Under the pieces are notes generated by a model that was given only the letters and a program-made list of their open reading frames with translations, made no database searches and had not been told where the DNA came from. DNA of 64,000 nt from Cordia subcordata (taxonomy: Eukaryota; Streptophyta; Magnoliopsida; Boraginales; Cordiaceae), in assembly GCA_028554755.1 (NCBI GenBank), contig JAPTOF010000010.1:5678001-5742000 (forward strand). The letters run 5' to 3'. Positions 13,316 to 23,628 of the stretch are shown here, piece after piece. Within the stretch, counting starts at the first letter, position 1. Each line of letters begins with the position of its first letter. Position numbers and translations under genes: made by a program.

Positions 13316-13490
13316 GGTCGACCTAGCCGGTCGATTGGCTCCTCAGTGCACTCGACCAGCTAGAAAAGGTAGCTTTCTGGACTTGGCGGTCGACCGGCTC
13401 TGGGAGGCCTCAACCAATTGACATCCCTTGTTCTCTGTATTAACCGGTTGATCGGACCAGTAGTTTTTCTAGGTCAACCGGTTAGGTCAA
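13316..13490. repeat. Cluster of short GGTCGACC/CCGGTTGA words
   Basis: At least six related palindromic or half-palindromic words occur in about 175 bp: GGTCGACC, CCGGTCGATT, CTCGACCAG, GGTCGACCGG, AACCGGTTGATCGG and GGTCAACCGGTTAGG. They make this the most GC-rich part of the insert. Purpose unknown. Confidence 0.6.
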
Positions 13491-14194
13491 AATGCTCTAT
13501 TCTTTATTCTTTTTCTTCCAGTCTTCATCCTTTAGCTCATTTCTCCCTCTTGTACACTCGATCCCTTCCAAACTCTCCTAAAAACATTAAATATAGCACT
13601 TAGTGTAATATTTATGCATCCAAAAACATTATGTACAAATATAGACAGTTATGCATAAACACTATACTAAATGCACTTCAATTAAGCTCTAATCACCCTT
13701 AAATGTGCATGAAAAGACTAGATACGGACATGCACAAATGACACACATCACAGATAATTAATATTTTCTTTTTCTTTGTGTGCAAAACACTAGACTTATT
13801 CCAATTAATTTTCATGGCCAGAAGGAATCAAATCATAGTTGCAAGAATATTTTTAGTTGCATGCAATTGTTAATTTAAACCATTATAAGAAATTGATATA
13901 AAATAATAGAAGTTGCTAATTAAAAGGATGCCCATTATCAAGCACTAAAGAATCACATGACATAAATTAAATCCATATCTAAAATTCTATCGCAATCTGA
14001 AATATTCATTCCTGAAATAAGAATGGCATATGAGTTCTCTTCTATTCTATTTCCATGGCCCCAAATCTTCCTCCTTTCGGAGTAATTAAGTAGTCGCTAT
14101 GGAGTAATGGAGATTCTGGGGGCCATCGTCTAAAATACAAAGAGTTAGCTAATGATCATTTTGGATAATCACCAAGTAATAAAAGATTACAAAG

Positions 14195-14800
14195 TTTGTG
14201 GCTGCCACAAATCTATTTAAACAATTGTGGAAGCTCCAATCCTCGCTGATGATATATTACAGATAGAACTTGAACTCAATGAAAGTTTAATATGATCTCA
14301 TGTGACCTATATGTATCATGTATTTGTGACATATAAATAAGATACGTTCATTTAAAAAATAATAATAAGATAGTATGTGTTAATATAATAAAATAAATAC
14401 ACTAATATACTCACGACAATTACTTAAACTTTTAAATAAGATGGTAACTCAACATGCTATCACCCATTTAAAAATATTAAAATTATTCACATATAAGGCT
14501 AAAAAGCAAACCTTGACTGCATGTAATAGAATACACAATTTGCGGCTGCCACAAATCTATTTAAACAGTTGTGGAAGCTACAATCCTCACTGACGATAGA
14601 CATTAGTTTAAATTACCTTCATAATTTTAATCTAAGAAATTATTTTACATCCACTATCTTAACTAATTTTGAACCATGTATCGAAATTATATTACAGACA
14701 GAACTTGAACTAAACGAGAATTTAATATGGTCTCATGTGACCTATATATGTATTTGTCACATATAAATAAGATCCCTTTATTTAAAAAAGAATATAAGAT
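14195..14800. repeat. Two direct repeat copies about 345 bp apart
   Basis: Copy 1 (about 14195-14370) and copy 2 (about 14539-14790) share GGCTGCCACAAATCTATTTA, GTTGTGGAAGCT.CAATCCTC and ATTACAGA.AGAACTTGAACT, then CTCATGTGACCTATAT and ACATATAAATAAGAT. Copy 2 has about 70 bp extra in the middle. A retroelement remnant lies between them. Confidence 0.7.
14378..14495 (+). mobile_element. TRIM-type LTR plus primer-site remnant
   Basis: TGTTAATATAATAAAATAAA...AAATAAGA, followed by TGGTAACTC and then CACCCATTTAAAAATATTAA, parallels the LTR, primer site and internal part of the TRIM element at 30087-30359. The second LTR is not seen. The primer site has drifted from TGGTATCAGAGC. Confidence 0.35.
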
Positions 14801-15117
14801 CGTACATTTAGCACATAAAATATAATTAGTGAATGATGTGAAGGATGACATAGCATATATCATTGTTCACAGTGGTAATCCTCTTGTGCATATATATAAT
14901 TCCTACATCAGATTAAGGTACAATAAAAGGAAGACAAACCCAAATAAAGATCAGATACTCAAGTATTTTAAAACTGATCAAAAAGGGCAAAAAAAATCCT
15001 ATGTAATCACCAAGCTAATGCAAATTCTCTATATATCACCTCTGTACTAAAGATTCTGCAAATCCAACAACCAGCAGAATATAAAACAGGGGGCGAGAGA
15101 GAGAGAGACGGATTGCA

Positions 15118-15315
15118 TGAAAAACTAATTTCTTTTGAAAAAAATCATAATTCTTTTGCAATATTATTTAAATTAGTTCTCAAAAAAATAAAAAATTAAA
15201 AAAAAGCTCATATTCAATTTTTTTTAGAAGTTAAAATTTTTTACTTTTTAAAAATATTTTTATTGTTAAATTATAAAAAAGCACTTTTAAAGAAACCAAT
15301 TCCAATAAACCTTAA
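15118..15315. mobile_element. Decayed MITE of the window's TTGAATTGG family
   Basis: T- and A-rich inverted halves end in AAAGAAACCAATTCCAATAAACC, matching the right end of the copies at 28635-28862 and 55521-55747. The left terminus is degraded. Confidence 0.35.
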
Positions 15316-16083
15316 AAGCTTCTAGAATCTAGTCATTCATGTCCCAAGATTCCCTTGATCAACTTAAGCTAAACACAAAAGAGATTATAATAATTAATCA
15401 ATTTCAATCCCACACAACATCTCAATACTTATCCTTATCTACTTCGAAAGGACAACAGAAGAATTTAAAAAAACAAAAAAAATAGAAAAAGAAAATATGA
15501 AATATCATAGAGCCATGCCACTATGAAACCATAAAAAATTCTGACCACTTTTTGACAACTGTTCAAAGCACTAAAATCCCACTTTTAGAGCATGCTCTTG
15601 TAGCCAAATAACATTACATCATAATTAATTAATGAGCCAAAAACATTGCATCATAATCTTTTTATTCCTTATTCTCCATCCGTGCATCTCGGGGATTGCT
15701 GCTTATTAACATCTTAAACCTATTGAAAAAAGTATTTTCATGAGCATCTCGGTTATAAATTGGAGAACGATACGTACTTATCCTCTTCAGCAAATACGTC
15801 CAAAACCGTGTTTATTTCACTTTAAAATAATATCTTTTAAGGTACGTTTTCCGTCATATATATGTGTGTGAGATTTTTTTGGCAGCACCCTTTAAAATTA
15901 AGTAAATGATTACATATATATGAAAATATGCAATTTTTAATCGTTAGTTCTTACATTACATATAAGCCTTCTAACCAAATAAATTATTGAAAATGATAAA
16001 TTTAATGTCTAAATAATTAAAAAAGATAAATTTTCATCTCAATAAAAATACTATTTTAAAATTAACTGGTACAATGTTGCAGG

Positions 16084-16215
16084 CACTACAAAAAAATTTT
16101 TGATTTAAGACAAAAAATTTCCATCTCAAAATGGATTTGAAACGGAAATTTTCCGTTCTAAAATCCCATGTCTCAAAATCAGAGATTTTCCATCTCAAAT
16201 TTCTGTTTCAAATAT
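16084..16215. mobile_element. CACTA transposon terminus
   Basis: It starts CACTACAAAAAAATTTTTG. It is followed by subterminal repeats of TTTCCATCTCAAA/TTTCCGTTCTAAA type at about 16120, 16150 and 16188. This is the normal look of a CACTA end. The opposite end was not found, and no transposase frame lies nearby. Confidence 0.5.
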
Positions 16216-16648
16216 GTATTAATTTATTAGAAAATTTTGTTCAAATTTTTTGTCTCAAATTTGTCTATATTATATGAGTTCATGATTTAAGTGTTATGAT
16301 GATTTAATTACAAACTTTGATGCGTTGAAATTACTTCTTTTGAGAGTTGAGTTGGAATTGAGGGTTAAACCATAAAAACAAAAAACGAAATATAACACGC
16401 AGCTGAAGTTTCATGGAGCCAAAGCAATGTACGCTGTTTGATAAAATTATAGCCAACAGACCAGAGGTTAAAAGACACCATAATTGGCTCGGCACTACCA
16501 TTTTACTTTTAGCTACCTTTGAAACCTCTCAATAACATCGTAAATTGCTAGCTGTTCATTTTCTCTATTCTTGTTTCTTTTTCATGAAGAATATAAATCT
16601 CTATTCACACTGTGCGGGTGGCATAAAGATCGTTCTATGCGAAAAGTT

Positions 16649-16650
<2 letters not shown>

Positions 16651-16694
<44 letters not shown>
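16651..16694. repeat. (AT)22 microsatellite
   Basis: Uninterrupted AT dinucleotides over 44 bp. Confidence 0.95.
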
Positions 16695-16698
<4 letters not shown>

Positions 16699-17340
16699 CT
16701 TTAGAGTCTACATTGCAAATTGTTGGATTATATGATATTTTTCTTAAAATATATATTTTTGTTAATTATTTACCCAAAAGATTTAAAAATTAGATATATG
16801 CCACTTATGAAAAGTCCAATTAGCTACAATAACATTTTGATCCTATTGCAACACTAAATTTAAAAATTTATAAAAATCGTTGCTCTGTGTACCTTTTTTG
16901 AAACGTATTTTTAACCGTTGCAACAATATATGATCTAACCATTATAATATCTATGTTGCGTATATCTCTTTGTTAAATATTAGCCATAATTTTTAGTTTT
17001 GCAATGATTTATAGTAAATATTAATTCATTTACAATTGTTTTTAACGGTAATTTTCAAAGAAAATCGTTGTAAAAATATCATTTGCAATGGTTTTGAACG
17101 TTGCAATTTACTTATTAAGCAAATTGTTAAAATAGAGAATAAGCAACGAGGCTTCAAACAAAAAATATCATAATTATTACCCTAGTGAGCCTCACTATTC
17201 ACATTCTTATCTTACAATTTCGTAAAACAAAAAAAATATATATCAAAATTATAGTTCCCACAGAAGAGAATATATATATGTACATTCTTATCTTTTATTT
17301 TTGTATAAAAATTATTTCTACTATTCAAATTCATAATATA

Positions 17341-17459
17341 TTTATACTATATAACAAAGCAAAATAAGCTGTAATTTGGTGCTGCCAAGTGGTACATATG
17401 TCTATACTATATAATAAAACAAAGTAAGTTGTAATTTGGTGCTGTCAAGTAGTACTCTG
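17341..17459. repeat. Tandem duplication, unit about 60 bp
   Basis: ATACTATATAA...AAGTAAGYTGTAATTTGGTGCTG.CAAGT occurs at about 17344-17395 and again at about 17404-17455, with a few substitutions. Confidence 0.75.
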
Positions 17460-18853
17460 TATAACAAGTTTTCCATAATTATTATCAAATAAATATGCTC
17501 ATTTTTAGGTCATTTTTTTATTTTCATTATTTATTCAATTTCATTCCTGTTTTAAATATTTTAATTTAATTAATATTAAGTCCTTTTCTATATATATATC
17601 AATTATTGTTTTATTAATTCTACAGTATATAATTGTTTCAGTAACTATTTAGTAAAATATAAAAACTTCATAGTTTTAATATATCTAATTATATATATTG
17701 CTCTCCGTATATCATATGAGTGTCATATTAATATTTTAAATTACAAAATAATATTTTACCTTTACACTCTATATCCACGGACATGTACGAGACTACTTTT
17801 TGTTGATTCTTCATATCTCTCAGTGTGTAAACCGCGTACGCAAATCTTGGTTCCTTTACCCATATATATATATATGGTTCCATGCTGTTTTATATATCCT
17901 GTGCTAGATATTGTTGCCAAAGTAAAAATCATCACAGACGCCACCTGGTTTCTCCAATATTATTTTATTGCTTAAACGCCAGGAAGGGCATCCAATATGC
18001 TTAATTAATTAAAATGTAATGGTGATTAGCATACACTAATCTTATTATAAAGTAATCAAAATAATACACTTGGTGAAAATCCATTGGTAGTGTTGTGATT
18101 TTCAAGCTTAATTAATTAAGCACCAAAAGTTGTTTCAATTAGAAAAACTAGACACTGCTTTAAGGCTTTTTTTCTTTGTTTGAGTTAGTGTGTCTAGATG
18201 CATGCGTCTTAGGGTTATACGTGGCGTTTGTTCATAACACTTTTGTTTGCGTTTGGGTTCACTTTTTATCATTAACAACTGTGCTTGTACGATTTGATCC
18301 AGATATGTACATGTCACCTACGGCAATGGCAGCCCTTTTAGTTCTTTATTTGCCCTTGATTAAGCTTAATTTGTATAATAGTTCGCTTCATTTTAGTTCC
18401 GTAAAAAAAATATTGCAATTAGGTTGTAATAGTTTAAGTTCTTTACTGCTATTAACACGGAGTCGGCAATATTAAAACAACTGATGTAAATTATGTGCCA
18501 TTAAAAGTTTGGTTGAATGGTCGATTAAAAATTTATTGTAATAAAAAATTTACATCATGTTTAAATCAATGTCCTTCTATCACTAATATTGGCTATTCTT
18601 TAACGTAACTACATCACTTGGAACGTTCAGCTTTACTACAAATATACAATCTTGGAATAAATTTTGAGTACTATGATGTTGCTTAATATGAGTTATTCAC
18701 GTACATCCCAAAATAAAATATCAAATGCATGTAGTGATAGCATTTAAAACGTTGGAGGTCATTTTTGTATTTGAAATATTTAAAATAGTATATTTAAGAT
18801 CACCCTTTGATTCGACAATGACGTTTAGTTGACTGATGGAATGGAAAGCATCG

Positions 18854-19138
18854 CCTAAGAACGTTTATAAAAAGAGTTAACCAAAGGAGAACCCCTTTCC
18901 CACCTGGCCAGAGGCCCCTTAACCAGGCGGGAGGTAAATCGAGGGATGTGCGTGAGTGGCAGCCCGACCAGGGAGAGGACCAACGGGCGTGGAAATCCAG
19001 CAACAGCCCCCGCAATATTTCAGCGGAGTACTGCCGCCACACGGAATTGATCCCGCGTTGTCAAGGTGTCTCCACCCTAGTCACCTGGCCACTTACCAAC
19101 TCACCTATGCCCCTGGGGGCCCTAAGAACGTTTATAAA
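18854..19138 (-). mobile_element. tRNA-derived SINE (minus orientation) with 18-bp target-site duplication
   Basis: The 18-bp sequence CCTAAGAACGTTTATAAA is present at 18854-18871 and 19121-19138. Between them lie about 249 bp, much more GC-rich than the surroundings. Read on the minus strand, the insert carries an A-box-like TAGGTGAGTTGGTAAG (19092-19107) and a B-box-like GGGATCAATTCC (19043-19054). It ends in a short T-run (GGTTAACTCTTTTT) at the 3' side, as in plant T-tailed SINEs. Polymerase III transcription would run away from the MYB gene. Identification as a SINE rests on the promoter boxes, tail and target duplication together. Confidence 0.75.
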
Positions 19139-19140
19139 TA
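19131..19140 (+). promoter_or_regulatory. TATA box of the MYB gene, lying in the SINE target duplication
   Basis: TTTATAAATA lies about 90 bp before the ATG at 19228 and is the best TATA match in the proximal promoter. Most of it (TTTATAAA) belongs to the 18-bp target duplication, so a second copy exists at 18864-18871 on the far side of the SINE. Confidence 0.55.
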
Positions 19141-19227
19141 TGCAACAAACTCTAGCATGTTATGTCACAGAATTTAGAGCACAAACTCAAGTATAATAAA
19201 CATAACTTTTCTCTTTCTCTAGCTTTT

Positions 19228-20601
19228 ATGTCGTGGGGAGTGATGGCACAACAATTGGGGTGGGGAATCATAGAAGAAGGGTGGAGAAAGGGCCCCTGGA
19301 CTGCTGAAGAAGATAGAAAACTAATCGAGTATGTCAAGTTGCACGGTGAAGGAAGATGGAACTCTGTAGCTCGGCTCGCAGGTAATATACATATAACATA
19401 CTTAATTCGTTTTTCGTATCACACAAATTTTTATAAAAATCTTTCAAACTCACATCAACGGTGTTTGTGATAAACACTATGTATATCCTAGAGTCCCAAA
19501 GGTTCAATTTTACTCATTCTCTCTCATCAATTACTAGAATTTAGTTCCATGCATGTCATGATAAGTTTTAAGCCTTCATTTAAATTATAAGTGCTTAATT
19601 GTCAGCTAGACACTAATGAGCTTCTACGCTTGTCCAGGGCTGAAAAGGAATGGGAAAAGCTGCAGACTAAGGTGGGTGAATTACTTGAGGCCAGACCTCA
19701 AGAGAGGGCAAATTACTCCTCAAGAAGAAAAAGTCATTCTGGATCTTCATGCTCGATGGGGAAACAGGTAAAACTATTTTCCTTTTAAAAAAACCATCTA
19801 CTTTTCCGAATTTCATACAAAGAAATAAAAAAGTCACAATAATATCCTAATAATTTGGTCCACAAAACTTCCCTCTATACTTGGCAAGTACGAGGAATGA
19901 TCAGAACTATTTCGGGGCTTGTCATATACTATCTTATCGATCTTAGAATTTTACATATTTACTTTCCTAAATTTCATACTAAGAAATAATGAGTTGCAAT
20001 ATTACAGTGACAATAATCTGATATACGAAACTTTCCCTATATGTGCCGAGTATAAAGGAGGATTAGAATTATTTCGGGATTTATCATATACATGAAAACT
20101 TACATTTTCTTATGCAGGTGGTCGACAATAGCCAGAAGCCTCCCCGGAAGAACAGACAATGAGATCAAGAACTACTGGAGGACTCATTTCAAGAAGAAAA
20201 CCAAAAGCTCCAGCAGTTCTGAAAAGTCAAAAGCTCGCCTTCTGAGGAAGCAACAGTTTCAGCAGCAGCAAATGCAACTTCAGAACCAGATGGACATGAG
20301 AAAAATCATATCATTGCTTGATGAAAATGACCAAAATGTACTGCCAACTGTGCCTCTAATGAAGCAAGACATGCCCACTTCAATATATCCTACCACTACT
20401 ACAACTGATCAGGAGCAAAGCTTTCTCTACTCACTGCTTAACAACTATGCAACTGTGCCAGAGGTCTCAAATGAAGACATGGTCATGTGGGAAGGCATGT
20501 GGAACTTGGATGATCATTTTCATGGCAATTTCAACACCATGCCATTTCCAAATAATTACAAAGCTAGCATGATGCCTGCTTTTGCCACCCCTTTCCACTG
20601 A
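19228..20601 (+). CDS. MYB27: R2R3-MYB transcription factor, MYB27-like, 3 exons, 255 aa
   Basis: Exons are 19228-19381, 19638-19767 (130 bp, the classic R2R3-MYB second exon) and 20118-20601. The joined length of 768 nt gives 255 residues. The R2 repeat has Trp at about 24, 44 and 64. The R3 repeat has Ile in place of the first Trp (about 77), then Trp 96 and Trp 115. The recognition helices [16 protein letters not shown] and [14 protein letters not shown] are intact. The C-terminal part has a Gln-rich patch, then [11 protein letters not shown] and [17 protein letters not shown], which resemble what I remember of Arabidopsis MYB27. An in-frame ATG at 19243 is an alternative start, giving 250 residues. 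No EAR motif was recognised. The protein should bind MYB sites in the nucleus; the target pathway is unknown. Confidence 0.88.
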
Positions 20602-21969
20602 TTCAGTTCCCTGTCTCGGAAATCCGTCGGCTGTCCCTATTTACCTAGAGACTCGCGACGGAATTTTTCAATTCCGTTGCGAATCAATAAACTTAGTTGT
20701 CTAAGCGGACCAAAGAAGGTTCACAATCAGAAACTATAGCTTTTTTCCAGCCTTGGAAAATTTGGCTGCTTATAAGCGCTAGCTTATGAATAATTATGTT
20801 CCCATAGGAGGGATCTAGCTTAATATATATTGTATAGGGTGTGTGACATTTTTGTTCCGAAGCAAAGTAATCACGCGATATATGCAAGTGTTAATTATCC
20901 AATGTGTTTGAGGAGATTAAATTTGATCTGTCATGGAATGATATTGTCAAATCATTAGTACTATTGGCATGCAATTCCAATTAAGGTTATATGCGTGGGC
21001 GGATGCATTTTACTCCATTAGTTCCACTTTTTTTTTTTTAATTTAAAACGTCGATATATTTTCATTCTTTAATTCTGGTGGTTAATCCTCGTTAGAAGAA
21101 TATAAATTCGTATATATAGTAGTAAAAAATTGCGTTTAACATATTCTTAGTTTATTATTGTAATCACACGTTAAATAATAGGTGGAATTAGCTGGAGAAG
21201 TTTTTAACTAAATACAACATATATAAGGAACCGGTTAAGGGGCAATGGTGGGATCCCATGTACCTCTCATGGGGCCTGGTTTTAGTACTTGGTAAGTAAA
21301 AGTACTTTTCCTAGTCTGAACAAAAGGAAAATCAAAAGCTTAAACTTGATAAGTTCGTTTCTCACTTTCTAACAGGCTAGTTTTAAGCATTTTTCTTTGT
21401 TAAACCAAGACAAAAGAAAATCGAAAGCTTGCACTTAATTAGCTGGTCTCAAACAACAAACTTTTTTCCTGTTATAATGGAGGCCAAATCCAGCTAAATC
21501 ATTATTCTCCAAACTAAAGTTGTCTGATCCTTTTTATTTTTCTCTAATAAAACATGTCCGAACTTTCCTTTTCTCCCCTATTTCTTTAGTTGCTTTAGTT
21601 AGCTTATTTGTTATTGAAAATAACTGGTCGATTACTTTTATACAAGAGGAGCTAGGAAGAATAGTCCGTACATGCTCGCAAACAAAGGCAAAGAATAATT
21701 ATATTAGCTTGGCGAATATATCCTTTCATCAGGTTTTTATGAGCGCGTCTTTACACTTGTTTTGTTGTACTCACGCCGTGAGAAAAAGTTTTAGAGATAC
21801 TCCACAAACGTGGGCGGAATTAAAGGTCCAAACTACGTTAAATATATAAACGTGGATGGACTTAAGAACCAAACCACACTAATAGTGTGTTTGGAATTAT
21901 ATTATTTTAAAATACTTATCCTATTAAAATTTAGAGATATTTTATAAGATTTAAGATATCTTATCACAT

Positions 21970-22265
21970 ACACTATATATTCTATAGTTGTAAAAACTAA
22001 AATAAGATGAATTGCTTATTTCTTATAAGACAAAAAGTATGGTTTATTTTGAATTTTTATGGATGCATGTGATAAGATGTCTTAAAACTTACAAGATTTA
22101 TCCTCATTTCAATAAGATAAGCATATTATAATATAGTTGTAAAAAATAAGATAAGATGAATTGATTATTTTTTATAAAATAAAAAATATAATTTATTTTG
22201 AGTTTCCATTAAATGTATGTGATAAAATGTCTTAAATTTACTCTCATTTCAATAAGATAAGTACG
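21970..22265. repeat. Tandem duplication, unit about 150 bp
   Basis: The string ATAGTTGTAAAAA.TAA...AAGATGAATTG.TTATTT.TTATAA..., followed by GTGATAA.ATGTCTTAAA and CTCATTTCAATAAGATAAG, is seen twice in succession, at about 21985-22120 and 22133-22262. Confidence 0.65.
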
Positions 22266-22784
22266 AGCATAAATAATGTGTTCACCGAAAACCACAAATA
22301 ACCCTACAAACCACTGTTGCAGAGTCCACAATGGAGACCGTGGTGATCCACCAAGCCCAGAAAGAAGTGCAATTGCAATGTTCAGAGTGCCCTCCTCACG
22401 GTTAAAATATGCATATAAACATTAGCTTTTGAATTGTTATTGTTATCAAAGGCAGATCTACTCATGATAAACCGATCAGGGGCAATCCCTACTCATTCTA
22501 ATTGTTCTCCCCCCCCCCCCCCCGAAATATGTGTATCTTAATCTACATATTTTAAGTCGAACAATAATTAAGAGTTGATTTTGCTTTGAACCTCAATGAT
22601 TTAATGGATTTTAACAAACTAGAAGAACACATTTACGCTAAAACTAATATGAAAATTATCATTTTATTCAATGAAGTACAAGAAGTAAATCAATCATAAT
22701 TTTCGTTTATTTATGAAATCAAGAATAAGAAGAAGTAATCAATCTTCAAGTTACAATTTGCTCCTGTGAAAAAAAAGCTACACT

Positions 22785-23060
22785 AAAAGAAATAGTCGTA
22801 GAAAGGACATATATAAGCAAATATTCAAGTATTTGTTTTTATTGTTTATTTGAATGCCGATTATATGTATAATTACACGAACTATCGTTTTTGTCTCGTC
22901 GATCATTTTCTTCAAAACGAAAAGTTTGTATTCTCTAATTATCTATCTTCTATTTGTAATTACTAGAAACAGTGGCTTCTTGACCACAATTAGCGACCAC
23001 TCTACTTTCAGTGACAAAATTTATGTTTTTGCGACCAATTTTGTGACCAAAACAATACTC
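22785..23060. mobile_element. Possible CACTA-like end with GCGACCA subterminal repeats
   Basis: CACTAAAAGAAATAGTCG begins a stretch that later shows GCGACCACT, GTGACAAAATTT, GCGACCAATTT and GTGACCAAAAC at short intervals (22990-23050). That arrangement fits a CACTA subterminal region. A second terminus is not found. Confidence 0.3.
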
Positions 23061-23628
23061 TATCACTAATATTGTGTCAAATATTAGCTAATGTGACGCC
23101 AAACAGTCATCATCTTGGCCAAGGATAGCAAAGAAAAATCACAAACTGGTGTGACAAAATCAACTTGCTATCTTGTGAAACGAGCATATTGAATTGAAAA
23201 ATGTCGTGTATTGGTTATCCTCGAAACTGCTTACAAAGTGGAAGCTATATTCATTGGCATCGTAAATGAAGAATAATTTGATCAATTGAACTATAGAGGT
23301 ATAACTGACCTAGGTAAAGGCTTATCCACGCATACCGTGGTGAAGAACAACAAGATGTTGTATTATCTATTCCTGTTTTGATCTACAGTTACTCGGAATA
23401 ATCCATGATCGAAGTGCTAAATGAACGCGTCAATATCTTCGGTCCAGTCAATCATCCCTCCTGCCGTGAAGGATGAAACTCTTTACCTTCTAAAAGATGA
23501 TATATTGTGGAATTTTCCATTTTCATTCAGCTGCCTCTATCAAGAAACACATCCAGAATGAAGTAGGTAGTCAGGCTTACACGAATAGGACCACATACAT
23601 GATGCCCTTCTTCGCTCAGGTATCGAAA

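Larger units (their letters stand above)
12008..13780. mobile_element. 1.7-kb non-coding insert between 29-bp direct repeats
   Basis: A 29-bp sequence starting AGATAATTAATATTTTC is present at 12008-12036 and again, with one mismatch, at 13752-13780. The 1,715 bp between them differ in character from the flanks. They contain a two-copy 119-bp repeat, a patch of GGTCGACC/CCGGTCGA words at 13316-13490, and ends rich in TGTGCA/GCACA words. No transposase or reverse transcriptase frame is present. It may be a solo LTR or non-autonomous retroelement, but a 29-bp flanking repeat is too long for an LTR-element duplication, so the mechanism is unresolved. Confidence 0.45.
5854..18853. other. 13-kb gene-free, repeat-rich region
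   Basis: No open frame here shows a protein-family signature. The interval holds decayed transposons and tandem repeats, which are listed individually, separated by AT-rich sequence in which I see nothing else. Short frames (for example 12954-13193 or 18176-18475) lie in repeats or AT-rich DNA and have no supporting motif. Confidence 0.6.
20602..23628. other. Intergenic region between MYB and HAD genes
   Basis: No gene is recognised. It contains a two-copy tandem repeat at about 21970-22265, a C17-type homopolymer near 22507-22523, a CACTA-like end at about 22788, and the 3' flank of the minus-strand HAD gene from about 23430 on. A short ATG-initiated frame near 22332-22406 is too short to support as a gene. 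Confidence 0.55.

Noticed and set aside
18176..18475. 99-aa plus-strand frame upstream of the MYB gene
   Set aside because: No motif, no splice partners, AT-rich, and an overlapping frame on the other strand is equally open.
18948..19196. Overlapping 73-82 aa frames upstream of MYB
   Set aside because: They lie in the GC-rich SINE, which keeps several frames open by composition.
22332..22406. Short ATG frame (METVVIHQAQKE...)
   Set aside because: Only about 24 codons, no acceptor/donor context or homologous exon recognised.
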